A stretch of DNA of 64,000 nucleotides from Poa pratensis (taxonomy: Eukaryota > Streptophyta > Magnoliopsida > Poales > Poaceae): assembly GCA_947311845.1 (NCBI GenBank), contig CAMZMU010000123.1, positions 14,566,079 through 14,630,078 on the forward strand, in the 5' to 3' direction. Under the pieces are notes generated by a model. It was not told the origin of the DNA, ran no database searches, and was given only the letters and a program-made list of their open reading frames with translations. Shown here in pieces: positions 1 through 11,477 of this stretch (its first letter is position 1; the number at the start of each line of letters is the position of its first letter). A program made the translations under genes and the position numbers.

Positions 1-757
1 TTGGGGTGAGTTAGGCATGTGTGAGTATACTATTTATCTTTTAAATTATCAAAAATTAGTTGGCTCTCTAGCTCAATACCTTCATTTAAAAAAAATCATA
101 AACTATATTTGCAAGTTATAAAAAAGATATGAAAAATTTGTAGATGTACTCAATGATGCATCCTACAAGTAAGAAAAATCCCAATGCGATTTTTTTATAT
201 TATGGGCTACAAAAACATGACAAAATCTTCTATATTTTGGAGATTTAAGTGTGTTTACTTATACTCAAATCCACATATTTTTCGTTTTTACGAAGTTCTA
301 AATATAAATTATTTTAAATTGAGATTCTAGACGTTTGTGTGATTCATCATTGACAACATGTAGAATTGTTTTCTTCAGATTTGTAGATACTTGTAAATAT
401 AACTTTTGAATATTTTTAAATAAAGAGATTAATGTATCTCGAGAGTCAAAATCTCTGTTAATTATTGAAAAATCACTTTGGCTAGTGATCCCTTTGCATT
501 GATGTTTTTAATGTGTTCCTTTTATAGCACATCTAATAGTCTATCTGCATGCAACTTATTAATTGCCTACGCGGCCAGAAATAATGGGGGACTTGGTATG
601 GATGAGTACTCCTATCTCTTTAATTATCTGCATTGATAAAATTATTTTTTCCCTTTATAGCACATCCAATATCTATAGCTACATACAACTTATTAATTCT
701 TGTTCCTATCATGTAAATTAATGTATTCTTATCTTAAGGTCAGTAGATGCACATCTC
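1..757. other. AT-rich intergenic DNA upstream of the defensin-like gene
   Basis: No credible ORF, repeat terminus or RNA gene is visible here. The stretch is AT-rich. Its last part is the likely upstream promoter of the peptide gene that starts at 832. Confidence 0.6.
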
Positions 758-763
758 TATAAA
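758..763 (+). promoter_or_regulatory. TATA box of the defensin-like gene
   Basis: TATAAA lies 74 bases before the ATG at 832. This leaves room for a short 5' leader of about 40-45 bases, which is typical for plant small secreted peptide genes. Transcription start is inferred, not seen. Confidence 0.6.
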
Positions 764-831
764 TGGACCCTTTTCCCTTTAGCACACAACAGTTCATAGT
801 GCAACACATATCTCGACGGTTGTAACAAGAG

Positions 832-1160
832 ATGGGGACTACCCAAATTCTATTCCTCTCCCTTGCCCTCGTGCTGCTATCCTCAGGTATCTAGACACAC
901 ACACACACATGTTCTTCTATATGCTTGCGTTTTTTTTGCAATGATCTTCCCTAATCTCTTGTTTCGATTGACCGTTAGATGTGGCAATAGCTGGGCATTG
1001 CGGTCCTAAGATCTATGAGGGCCCGTGCGAGGAAGACACTTGTCGTGACTGGTGCAAGATTGTGGGTGGCTACAGTAGCTCATGTGTTTCCAAGGGATGC
1101 CAGTGTGTAGCATGCTGGTCAACACCGCCGAGTTCATCAGCGAACTCACCATCGAGCTAG
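832..1160 (+). CDS. Defensin-like (DEFL) secreted cysteine-rich peptide, two exons
   Basis: The exons are 832-886 and 979-1160, with a 92-base GT-AG intron after codon 18 (phase 1). Together they give 78 residues and a TAG stop. Residues 1 to about 23 form a signal peptide with a leucine-rich core, so the product is predicted to be secreted to the apoplast. The mature part has eight cysteines spaced C-x8-C-x4-C-x3-C-x9-C-x4-C-x1-C-x2-C. The Cx3C and CxC pairs are the hallmark of the cysteine-stabilised alpha-beta fold of plant defensins. An intron within or just after the signal peptide is also typical of plant DEFL genes. The C-terminal 14 residues are Ser/Pro-rich and carry no cysteine. Family members act as antimicrobial or signalling peptides; the target here is unknown. 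A TATA box and an AATAAA signal flank the gene, which supports a real gene. Its second exon is too short and split to stand out as a long ORF. Confidence 0.82.
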
Positions 1161-1242
1161 GCCAAGAACGACACATGCATGGACATGGAATCTTATTTTC
1201 ATTGTTTATTTTTGTGAACGGAACAATCATGGTTAGTCAAGT

Positions 1243-1248
1243 AATAAA
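1243..1248 (+). terminator. Poly(A) signal AATAAA
   Basis: The canonical AATAAA hexamer is 83 bases after the stop codon of the defensin-like gene, a plausible position for 3' end formation. It is a single motif match with no independent support. Confidence 0.45.
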
Positions 1249-1696
1249 ATGGTGACATGTCTCAAGAAAAGAGGTGCTATGTCATGGTATTGAAGCCATC
1301 TTGATGAAATGTTCTCCTTAATATTTTCACTACTATGAATGGGGCACATGAAAGATTATTGTTCACGTTGTCAATGCATTTGTTCCAAATGATTTCACCT
1401 CCGTCGTCACTCGTCAATGTATATGCTTTCGGGTTTACTAGTGTGTATTTTGATAATCTGTAGGGAGGTAGGAAAATTTACCCTCGTCGGAATGACTATT
1501 TAAGACAAGTAGAAATAAGAATACTCTCTCCTTTCCGTTGAACAAGGCGTAATTTTTCCGGCGCGGCAGGGATTGGCGGCGGAAAAACTTCCATCTTGAA
1601 TCTGCATGCACACAACTTCACTCTCCTTAATTCTCTCTCGTTATTGTCCGGACTCCTCGTTTCTTGCCCGCGCCGTCAAACCTCCCATCCCGATTG

Positions 1697-1769
<73 letters not shown>

Positions 1770-2507
1770 GCACCATCAAGCGAGAGGCATGATCCGTTGT
1801 GATTTTATCGAAGAGGAAGTTGTTCATCATTCATTGGAGAGAATTCAATGCCATGGATCACTCCCAAATCGACGGTGGATATCATGAGAGCTTGGCGCCA
1901 TGGAGGCAAAGAAAACTTGAACTCCAAAATTCGAGGTGCTATAAGAGCTTGGCGCCATGGACGTACTGTTCATCGTCTTCCTGTGGTTCTTTCTCAAACC
2001 ATGGCGAACCTGGACCTTAACGAGCCAATCAATTGGGAATCTGAAAAAACTTCGATGGGGTGGTCCGCGAACTTGTTGGAGATATTTTTTCTTTGAGGCT
2101 CCGAGATTGCAAAAAACGCCATGTCAAATTGCTTATTTCAAATGATTTGGCCGTTTTTACATTTCGTCGTTTCAGATAAGACAAAATGAATGGCGTGCTC
2201 TGAGATTATCGTAACGCCTTTTTAGTCTGGCGTGGAGGGGCCATACTTGGTTAAGGGTTTACTAAAGAGCCATTAGTAACTGATAGTTTGGCAAAAATGG
2301 TTATTTAGCACAAAAGATACCCTATCCTTACTTCGTCGATTTATCTTGACTGGTATGTACATATTCTGGCGCAATTTTCATCAGCGCGCTATGCTGAGTT
2401 CTGGTCCACAACCGCAGATGGTGAGAGTTTAACCATATTCGAAATTTCAGTACAAAATGAATCAGATATGTAAAAAGTTAACAGTCTAACCCTTTTTGCA
2501 TAACGCT
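1249..2507. other. Intergenic DNA with a 17-base direct repeat
   Basis: No gene is supported. A 17-base direct repeat, GAGCTTGGCGCCATGGA, occurs at 1888-1904 and 1945-1961. Further GCGCCATG-type words lie near 2553 and 2630. This looks like a degraded transposable element, but no termini were found. Confidence 0.4.
1702..1767. repeat. (CT)n microsatellite
   Basis: About 66 bases of CT dinucleotide with one interruption near 1734. It creates spurious Ser/Leu and Arg/Glu ORFs on both strands. Confidence 0.95.
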
Positions 2508-2627
2508 CTAGGGTAGGGCACGATGGTACACTGCACGACGCCCTGGTCTAGGGCGCCATGTTCTCTTAACGCCGTGAGTCGCCATGACTCAAAGCTCTAT
2601 GTAGTGTACCATGGTGCTCTACCCTAG
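2508..2627. repeat. Imperfect inverted repeat (120-bp hairpin)
   Basis: Arms at 2508-2535 and 2600-2627 match as inverted copies over 28 bases with three mismatches, around a 64-base loop that holds a smaller GC-rich stem. It could be a MITE remnant or a hairpin RNA source. No poly(A) signal or promoter was identified. Confidence 0.7.
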
Positions 2628-3847
2628 GGTGCCATGCAATGTACCATGGCATCCCGAGGCCGCACACCACTAAAACGTGTGAGATTGTGAATTGTTTTCA
2701 AAATACGGTTTATGTTGTGTTGAATTTTTGAAAAAAAGGATCAAATTTATCCATTTTCACCTGCAGACGGGCTGAATCGAACAGAAGTGGACGGCCTAGG
2801 CGTTCGCATGACGTCCGTTGACCTTTTGGCGTTCGAGTACGTTAGGCAATTATATGCACGTTCCAAAGGATCACGCGTACTACTATTCTGGTCAAATTCG
2901 TCAGAGTATGTATGTGGAATAACATGGCATCCCTCGACGGCGATCATCATGTACGAAAGGAAGGATAACTTCTCACGCGTTCCAGGAGGGCGATGGATTC
3001 TCCACCGATCGATCGGCACACCGTCACCATGAAACCAGCCGAGCGTAGCCCTCTCACAGAGATTATTCGGCGGATAATTTTATTCTCCCAGTCTACTGCT
3101 TTGATTATATATACACGAACATGCATGACACATGCAGTGAATTATTCTCCTTTTTTTATTTCCTTTCGCAGAAGGTTTGTTTTTACTCCTTTTATCCATG
3201 GCTCAGCGTCCTCGCGAGTCCCGAGGCATGGCGATCCCCCGCTATCTTCCAGCAACACGTGACCACGAAGTCACCCCTCCTGCCTCGTGGGGCCTCAGTC
3301 CAACGGCAGCCACCGCTCGGCGCCCCACCTTACACGGGCGCGTTAACCCATCGCCGCCGTCCGCCCGCCTCAATTTCCGCTCCCCGCAAATCGCCACCGT
3401 CCGAGGTGCCACCTACCGCCGGTTACTCGGACACGTCCGCCATTGCCAGACGCGCAGCACCGACGCGAGGGCCCGAGAATAACTTCACGTCCCCACACGA
3501 ATCGCTCCTCCTCACGCCCGCATTCTCCCACTCCCTCCCTCCCCTGCTTCCCATTGAGGAGATCCACCACCGGCCGGCAAACCGCAACCGCTACTCGCCG
3601 CCGTGCTCCGCTAGCCTATTCTTGCGGCGCCAACGAAGGCCGTGTCATTTCCCATTTCGTTGGCTGGCTGGCGCCTCGCCGGCCGGGCTTCTTTCCCGTT
3701 CGGGGCTCGGCCGTTCAAGGAAAGTGATAAGGCGCGCGTGACGGACGCGCTCGGGCAGAATTGGCAATCAGTGCCAGATTGGCGCTGTCATTTCTCCCCG
3801 TTTCCTGCCGATTTCGTGCGGCCATTGGACGCGGCGAGCAGCGTTCA
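2628..3847. other. Intergenic DNA and GC-rich promoter of the glycosyltransferase gene
   Basis: Up to about 3180 the DNA is mixed intergenic sequence. From about 3200 to 3850 it is strongly GC- and CpG-rich, as expected for the promoter of an expressed grass gene. A reversed CCAAT motif (ATTGG) lies near 3825. The long ORFs here are compositional and are not supported as genes. Confidence 0.5.
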
Positions 3848-3854
3848 TATATAG
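3848..3854 (+). promoter_or_regulatory. TATA box of the glycosyltransferase gene
   Basis: TATATAG lies 109 bases before the ATG at 3957 and ends the GC-rich promoter block. The predicted leader is about 75-80 bases, CT-rich at its start. Confidence 0.55.
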
Positions 3855-3956
3855 AGCTGGCCTCTCTCTCCCCATCGCCGTGCTGCGTTGAAGAGTTCTT
3901 GGCGCGCGTGATTGCGTCCGGATGCTTCTTGCATAGGGCCACGCCTGCATTCGTCA

Positions 3957-6900
3957 ATGGGAATGGGGTGCAAGGCTGCGGCGGCGATGGGCCTCAAGCC
4001 GGACAGGCTCAGGTTCCCGTCGGTGGCCGCGGTGGCGCGGTCGCGCAGGATGAAGATGTGGGTGCTGCGCGCCACCACCACGGTGCTGCTCTGGACTTGC
4101 CTCGTGCAGCTCACGGCCGTCGGGGAGACCTGGGGCCCGCGCGTCCTCAGGGGGTGGCCGTCCTGCCGGATGGCGCCGGGGGCGCGGCGATTCGCGTTGC
4201 AGGTGCCCGTCGTGAGAAGGAGGTCGCGCTGCCGCCCAAGAGTGAGTGCTGCTGTCAACTCTGGTTCCCCATTGTCGTTCCTGGGATTGCTATTTTGCCA
4301 TGAGCTATGATTTATCAATTATTTGGGCTGTTTACATTTCCATCTATGTTCCATGTTCATGCTTTTTGAATTCAGCATATGTGGACACAAAATTTAGCTT
4401 TAGTTTGATTCCTACAACGGCAAATTGAATAATCATTGCCTATGGAGGGAAAGGAACATGTACCAGTATTTGGTTGCCCAAACCCGATATTTATGGGTTG
4501 CCTTTGCCTTTTGGGTACCAATTGTTTGTGCTGCATTTAGGAACTAACATGGGTGGCCGCAAGCTTGGTCTTGTCAATTTAAGAGCGCGGTTTTTCTCCT
4601 TTTCAATAAAAAATAGTACTATGTAGCACCAATGAAGGCATAATTTGGTATAATTTTCTTTTCTAAATAAATGGAAATTTTCGGTCTGGCTTACAAGTTA
4701 TGGTTTATTCAACTCGACCTCAATCGATATGCATAATTGTATGTTTGACTGAAAAAATATACTAGTGTAATAAAACATTTCTTTATGTACATTGTGCTTG
4801 TATGATTTTTAGTTGTTCTTGCTTTTCCTAATCATCTACCGTCTCCATTTTCTGCTAGGAATTTACAGGAACAATGGTTATTTGATGGTTTCGTGCAATG
4901 GTGGGCTTAACCAAATGCGAGCAGCTGTAAGCAGCTTAGAAACTCTGCATTTTTCAGTTGCTAATTTATCATCAGACAAAGCTCTATAGTATTAACACCC
5001 CACATTCTTAACATGTCTAATCAGATATGTGACATGGTAGTCATCGCAAGATATTTGAATGTGACTCTAATAGTTCCCGAGTTGGATAAGACATCATTTT
5101 GGAATGACCCAAGGTGCACTTGCTATTTTGATATTGCTCTATTTTCCCATTTACTCTCTAGCATAGTTAGTGAGTTTTATACTTTCGCATGTGACAAGGT
5201 GTACTAACGCGGATATTCTTCTGTTTTGCCTCTAGTGAGTTTCAGGATATATTTGATGTTGAACATTTTATAACTTCTCTCAGAGGTGAGGTCCGTGTGC
5301 TTAGAGAATTGCCACCAAGAATGAAGCGAAGAGTGGAACAGGGAATGTTTCACTCAATGCCACCTATTAGTTGGTCAGATATCTCCTATTACCATAATCA
5401 GGTAATATTTTTTTTGTATAATTAGATTAAATGCCTTTTTGGTGCTTGTCCTTACAATGTTACTCCATCCTTCCCAAAATATAAGGCATATAAGTTTTTG
5501 TCTTAAGTCATTTACAAAAAAAATTGGCCAAGTATTTATTATTTAGAAAAAATTATAAACATCGACAATACCAAATCTATATCAATATATACGCTATTAA
5601 ATATTTTTTCGTATTCATTTGTTATTGTAGATGTTGATTTTTTTACATAAGCTTGGTCAAACTTTAAAAAATATATATGCCTTATATTTCGGGAAGGAGT
5701 TTAATTAAAGTACTAAATGTTAAATTCACTTTGTACAGATACTTCCTTTGGTTAGGAAGCACAAGGTTCTCCATCTTAATAGAACTGATGCTAGGCTTGC
5801 TAATAATGGTCTGCCCCTGGATATCCAGAAGTTACGTTGCCGGGTTAATTATGGTTCACTGAAATTTACATCCCAAATTGAGGAGTTGGGCAGGCGAGTG
5901 ATTAGGATGCTCCGCAAAAATGGTCCTTTCTTGGTTCTTCATTTACGATACGAAATGGATATGCTGGCCTTTTCTGGCTGTACTGAAGGTTGCACACGTG
6001 AAGAGACAGATGAGCTCACGAGAATGAGGTAAAATATGTTTGCTCTCGTACCTCAGATTTGCACACCATTTTGTAAACATAATTGCACATTGACAGCTGA
6101 GTTACTTTCTAATATCAGATATGCTTACCCATGGTGGAAAGAGAAGGTCATTAACTCTGATGTGAAAAGAAAAGATGGTCTTTGTCCTTTAACCCCGGAG
6201 GAGATTGCGCTTGTCCTCAGAGCACTGGGTATCGACAGAAGTATGCAGATATATATTGCAGCTGGAGAAATATATGGTGGAAAACGCAGAATGGCTTCTC
6301 TTACTTCAGAGTATCCTAACGTGGTATGGACCAAGTGGTGCATGTGCATCATCATTTTCTATTAGAAGTTTATAACTATCATTGCTACGCATATTTCTGT
6401 CCCCTGTTTCTGTGATGATAAAATTGATATTGATGCATAGGTGAGAAAGGAGACACTCTTGGAACCATCTGATCTCAGGTTCTTTCAGAACCATTCATCA
6501 CAGATGGCAGCACTCGATTACATGGTGTCACTTGAAAGTGACATATTTGTTCCAACATATGATGGTAACATGGCTAAAGTTGTCGAAGGACATCGCAGGT
6601 ATATATATTTTACTTGGTTGTGGCTCTGTTTTGTGAATAATTTATTCGAACTGAATATTCTCAGCATTTAGAGCCTAGTTTTGTGTAGCCTATTTTCCAT
6701 AGAGGAATTTATGCATCATTTCATATTTGCTCCTACAGGTTCATGGGATTCAAGAAAACAATCTTATTGGACCGAAAACTTATTGTTGATCTAGTCGACC
6801 GTTATAAGAGCGGTTCTCTGCCGTGGGATGAGTTCTCTGAACTAATCAAGTCCGTCCATGCAAACCGGATGGGATCAGCTTCGAGAAGGACGGTGATTCC

Positions 6901-6982
6901 GGACAAGCCCAAGGAAGAGGACTACTTCTATGCTAACCCTCAAGAGTGTTTGCGGGATCCCGATCTTTTACGGGCATGGTGA
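3957..6982 (+). CDS. O-fucosyltransferase-like / GT106-type glycosyltransferase, eight exons, exon 1 frameshifted
   Basis: The exons are 3957-4241, 4859-4926, 5025-5113, 5236-5401, 5739-6028, 6119-6323, 6441-6598 and 6739-6982. All have GT-AG borders and consistent phase from exon 2 onward. The product is a type II Golgi membrane protein. It has a short cytosolic N-terminus, one membrane segment (around residues 35-55, with the motif [11 protein letters not shown]), then a luminal catalytic domain with [27 protein letters not shown] and [14 protein letters not shown]. These blocks are typical of plant GDP-fucose O-fucosyltransferase (DUF246) proteins. The N-terminal block suggests the rhamnogalacturonan-I rhamnosyltransferase branch (GT106), active in pectin synthesis; that assignment is from memory and less certain. 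The summed exons are 1505 bases, one short of a whole number of codons. Exon 1 starts in one frame, but exon 2 requires another. The switch falls at a run of five G (4178-4182), and one extra G would give about 501 residues. This is either a recent null allele or a sequencing error. A Stowaway MITE lies in intron 4. Confidence 0.85.
5463..5699. mobile_element. Stowaway MITE in intron 4 of the glycosyltransferase gene
   Basis: The ends are near-perfect inverted repeats: CTCCATCCTTCCC on the left and CTCCTTCCCG on the right when reversed, both running into ATATAAGGCATA. A TA precedes the left end. Stowaway MITEs are non-autonomous Tc1/mariner elements that insert at TA and are common in grass introns. 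The element is about 237 bp and AT-rich. Confidence 0.85.
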
Positions 6983-7487
6983 TATTTTCCTATGCCAGTA
7001 CCGAGTGACATTCTTTCGTAGGCTGAACTGGGGTTATTACACATTGTTTCTGCCCAGCTGAGTCAAATGGCAAGTCATCCTGAGAGGTTCAGCTTGTGCT
7101 ACGGAGAAGGTCTGTGGCTGGTAGCAGAAAGGACGGAACTGCCGACTTGGATGTAGCCGGCGTGTAGATGTTACAGAATGGAGGGGTTGGTTCTTGTATT
7201 TGTATAGATGGTGAGAGACATACGTCATTACCACAGAGTTTTTGCTTTGCCTAGACCCGATTCCTTCGGATGGACAGGGAATTTTTAGTTCAGTTTCTCT
7301 GTCCATCCGGTGGAATTGTGCCTTATCTAGTGTATCGAAACGAAAGGAAATTATGATAATGAAAAGAGATGTCGTTTACACATGCATGTTTCTGCCAGAA
7401 GCATGACATAGCACTCGTTTTCTTTCCATCTGCATCTCCTCCAGAAGTTGTACTGGTACACTCTTTCAGATGCTCCTACTGCAATAT
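6983..7487 (+). other. 3' UTR and downstream flank of the glycosyltransferase gene
   Basis: No second gene is visible. The first 350-400 bases are likely 3' UTR. An AATGAAA word near 7357 may serve as a weak poly(A) element. The Helitron begins at 7488. Confidence 0.45.
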
Positions 7488-8706
7488 ACCTATACTATAT
7501 ATAAAAGATGGACCAATCCACCCCCAGTCCCGCGTGCCACGTCACCCAAATTATTTCGGCCGTTCGATCTGAGAAATGCGTGGCCCAGACCATCCCACGT
7601 CGCCCCAAACCCGCGATTTACTGTAGCACACGATTATTGACGCGAGAACGCAGCCGGTCGCCCCCGCACCCGGTCACCCACCCACACATGCACGATTTTT
7701 GATGCACCCCAACCGGTCGCTCCCCGTGGCCTCCACGCGATTCACTGTAGCAGCACGATTTTCCGCGCGCGAGGCACGACCGCTCGCCCGGTTGTTCCCG
7801 GTCACTCTTGCCCGCACGACGTGCTCCGTCTCTCTCCTTTCCTCGATCCCCTTTTCTCTCCTCTGAGCCTGCGCCTCCGCTCACCGCCGCCGACGCTGCT
7901 CACGGCCACTCCCGGCCAGCCACCCAAATCCCACCACTCCCCATCTCCTCCTCGATCCCCTTTCTTCACCTTGCCGCTGCCACCGCTCCATGCTCCTTCT
8001 CGCCACCGCAAGAAGCCCTCAAGATCCACTTTCTTTCTCCACCCGCCCTTCCGACGCCGCCACCCAAGCGCCTTCCCCGACCGGCTCCTCCGGCGAACCT
8101 ATACTATATATAAAAGATGGACCAATCCACCCCAGTCCCGCGTGCCACGTCACCCAAATTATTTCGGCCGTTCGATCTGAGAAATGCGTGGCCCAGACCA
8201 TCCCACGTCGCCCCAAACCCGCGATTTACTGTAGCACACGATTATTGACGCGAGAACGCAGCCGGTCGCCCCCGCACCCGGTCACCCACCCACACATGCA
8301 CGATTTTTGATGCACCCCAACCGGTCGCTCCCCGTGGCCTCCACGCGATTCACTGTAGCAGCACGATTTTCCGCGCGCGAGGCACGACCGCTCGCCCGGT
8401 TGTTCCCGGTCACTCTTGCCCGCACGACGTGCTCCGTCTCTCTCCTTTCCTCGATCCCCTTTTCTCTCCTCTGAGCCTGCGCCTCCGCTCACCGCCGCCG
8501 ACGCTGCTCACGGCCACTCCCGGCCAGCCACCCAAATCCCACCACTCCCCATCTCCTCCTCGATCCCCTTTCTTCACCTTGCCGCTGCCACCGCTCCATG
8601 CTCCTTCTCGCCACCGCAAGAAGCCCTCAAGATCCACTTTCTTTCTCCACCCGCCCTTCCGACGCCGCCACCCAAGCGCCTTCCCCGACCGGCTCCTCCG
8701 GCGAAC
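7488..8706 (+). repeat. Tandem duplication of the Helitron 5' end (2 x about 608 bp)
   Basis: The segments at 7488-8096 and 8097-8706 are nearly identical; the visible difference is one C in a C run near 7522. Each copy starts with the Helitron-like CCTATACTATATA terminus, so the element has two complete 5' ends in a row. Confidence 0.9.
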
Positions 8707-9123
8707 AAGCCCAACCAGGGTCAAGGCCCCCAAAAAGGGACCTGCTCCCTCCTGCTGCCCGCCGGCGAAGAGCAAGGCCGCACGAACCGCGTCAACCGCC
8801 GATGCACCACGACGGCAACCAAGCACCAGCCGCCGCTCGCAGCGCCGTGCGCCCGCGACCACTCCAGCCCCCGAAGCCAACCACAACGCCCGCCACTCTT
8901 CCTCAACATCCGCACCACCAAAAGGTTCTTCCTTGCTCGGCCTCCCCGCAGTCTGCTCCTCCGCCTCTTCTTCTACTTACTGATGAAATCCACATCTATC
9001 AAATCGATCTGGCAGCCAGGGCTCAAGTTGCTCCGATTTCTCCATCTGCCAGCGACTTCACGGTTCCCCTCCGGTGAGCTCCCATACGCCCTCTCTCTCT
9101 GCCCCGGCCATCGACCACCCCCA

Positions 9124-9297
9124 CCTATATTGATTTGTTTGTGCTCACTATCTCGCTACTACTACTTACAAGTCCTTCGCCTCTGCTTTGGTGATCGATT
9201 CCTACCTTTCCCTATATTGATTTGTTTGTGCTCACTATCTCGCTACTACTACTTACAAGTCCTTCGCCTCTGCTTTGGTGATCGATTCCTACCTTTC
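9124..9297 (+). repeat. Tandem duplication inside the Helitron (2 x 87 bp)
   Basis: Copies at 9124-9210 and 9211-9297 are essentially identical over 87 bases. The unit is a multiple of three, so an ORF reads through both copies, but there is no sign it is a real protein. Confidence 0.9.
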
Positions 9298-11445
9298 CTC
9301 TACTATGTTTGTTATTGGACGTTGCAAAATCGGGACGGTTTGGTTTTCCCGTGTCTGTTTAACCTGAGATTGCGGACCCGGATGCTCCAATTCGTCTGGG
9401 AACCAGATGCTCACAAATTCAGCACCTAATCTACATGTGCCAGTGTCTGTTTGCAGGCCAATGATGCGCCCCAACTCTAGCAAGCCCTTCACCTCTGCTT
9501 TGGTGAGTGATTCCACACCCTGCGCTAATCTCTGTCAACCAGCGAGCAGAAAATCCAACCATCTCTGGCTCTCAATTGCATCTGCTCGTGTGTCTGTTTG
9601 CAGGCCAATGATGTGCCCCTGTAGCCCACCACAGGCTTTGGTCCGCCAGCGTTCTCCCTGAGCTGCTGCTGCCGGCAAGGGCTCCGGCGGTGCGGCTGCT
9701 ACGAGACTCCTCGCCGGGGACCTCTTGCTGCTGCCGGCAAGGGCCCCGGGCTGCTGATGGCGTCTTCTCCGACCACGTCCCTGAGCCTGCTTCTTCTGCC
9801 GGCCACAACTCCGACATGTCGCTGCCGGTATGGCCTTTCTGTTGAAGCTGTGCCCTGCATGTCTTTGTCTGTGATGTAACCGTCCAGCACAACAGTGCAA
9901 ACCACCGAGTTTTCACATCAAACGCCATGGAAGTCGCAAATGACACTTTTCTGTATGTTGGTTCTGCATTTCGAATTCATAGTAGTCAAGTGATGTGCAT
10001 TTAACTTCCAGACCTGATATAAGTTTGATGATATCCTTATGTTGTGTTATGTATGGTCCGAACATGTCACTTGCTTGGTTGGATCATGCCTAGAGAAACT
10101 TGATGTGTTTTCTGTTTAAGACATGATGATGGTCTAATTGTTAGAACAGAACTGTATTTGCGTCTATATCCTGTTTTAAGGTTGTATGTTGAGCTGTTCT
10201 AGGCTACATTGTTTACTCTTACTTTCTTTACTCTGACCTGACGCTTAAGTATTGCAAGCACTCATCGGTGCTACTTATTTCTTTCCAAAGTCCCTTTGTG
10301 GATGTAGAGTAGAGTGTTCATAAAGGGGTTTGTGAGTGCTACCTCGAGAGCAGTTACGGAAGGTGTCGATTATTTTGACTGAATGTTCTCAACACATAAA
10401 CTGGTTCATTTGTTTGTGAGTGCTATCCTTGCAATGTGCACGGAATTTTAAAATCTGTTCGGTTAGATCATCTCTGATCATCAGAGGCTACTGTTTGCCA
10501 TGATACATTTGATGATTTCCTTATGATAGATTACTAGAGATTAGGTTCAGAATTAAAGGGTTGTACTGCATGGTTAAATTTTTTCTTTGTATACGTCTTT
10601 AGCATCATGTCTAGAGAAAGTTGAGCTATTTTCTGTTTTAAGACATGAAGGTATTGCACTTGCTAGGACTGGAATATTTACTATCATCTGTATTTGTTGC
10701 TTTGGGTTTGTTTGCTGCTTATAGGCAATGCTCAAACCTGTATGCGTCCTAGGTTCAAAGCATACCGGTGTCAGCAGTGCATGTTGGCTGAGGCCTCCCT
10801 CACCTTGTGCGAGGTGATAGACTCTGATGTTTTGCTAGACGAGTTCTTCTTCATTGCAGTTTATTCGTGGTATAGGCACAATAGTGCTGACTTATTGCAC
10901 TACTATTGTGTATTGCAGGTAATTATTTGTTGCTGTGCTTTTGTTCTCTCGAACAAAGTAGCGGCTCGAGAAGGGACAGAATATGCTGCCGGGGTCCATC
11001 TGGAGCTGCTGCCACCGTCTTCTCTGACCACATTGCTGAGCTGCTGCTGCGGCCGCCGTGCAGCACTCGAACCTGCTGCTGCGGGTGAGGTCTCTCTTCT
11101 TCCCCTTCATCTATTTTTGCTTATTTTAGTGACTGTTTTCGTGCAGAATTCACACTGGATTCACACTGGACTATGAGTAAGTCACAACAAGCTGAGAGGA
11201 TAAAATGAATGGATGAGATAGATTGTTAGCTGGATGAGACACCCCAAATGTCCTCCATACAAAAGGAGTACATTTTGTAATGGAATACATTTGAAATTTG
11301 GTGTAGATCATTTCGTAATTGTGATCATACTTCTGCTATAGTAGATAGAATATACGATTCATTCTATGAAATGTATATGACGATTTTCACCGGCATTTTC
11401 TCCACAATTTATGGACAGTGATTTTTTCCGACGGGTTAACCGAAG

Positions 11446-11477
11446 GGTGCGGCGTGTCGCCGCGCCGAGTTACCTAG
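11446..11477 (+). mobile_element. Helitron 3' terminus: hairpin plus CTAG
   Basis: The stem is GGTGCGGCG paired with CGCCGCGCC around a TGT loop, nine pairs including one G-T. It is followed by GAGTTAC and then CTAG at 11474-11477. Rolling-circle Helitrons terminate at such a hairpin and CTRR end. Confidence 0.85.

Larger units (their letters stand above)
7488..11477 (+). mobile_element. Non-autonomous Helitron, about 4.0 kb
   Basis: The left end reads CCTATACTATATATAAAAG, close to the TCTATACTA-type start of grass Helitrons. The right end has a GC-rich hairpin, a 7-base spacer and a terminal CTAG followed by host T, the classic Helitron 3' structure. No Rep/helicase coding sequence is present, so the element would depend on another copy. 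The interior is proline-rich in translation, GC-rich near the left and carries intron-like borders (GTGAGT and CTGTTTGCAG near 9500-9605), which suggests captured gene pieces. The long ORFs here overlap in several frames and are not supported as proteins. Confidence 0.8.

Noticed and set aside
3121..3741. 206-codon ORF before the glycosyltransferase gene
   Set aside because: GC-rich promoter DNA with open frames in all phases; the reading has no domain and overlaps the likely promoter.
8416..9429. 337-codon plus-strand ORF
   Set aside because: It is Pro/Ser-rich, runs through the Helitron duplication and the 87-bp repeat, and other frames are equally open. It is composition-driven, with no domain.
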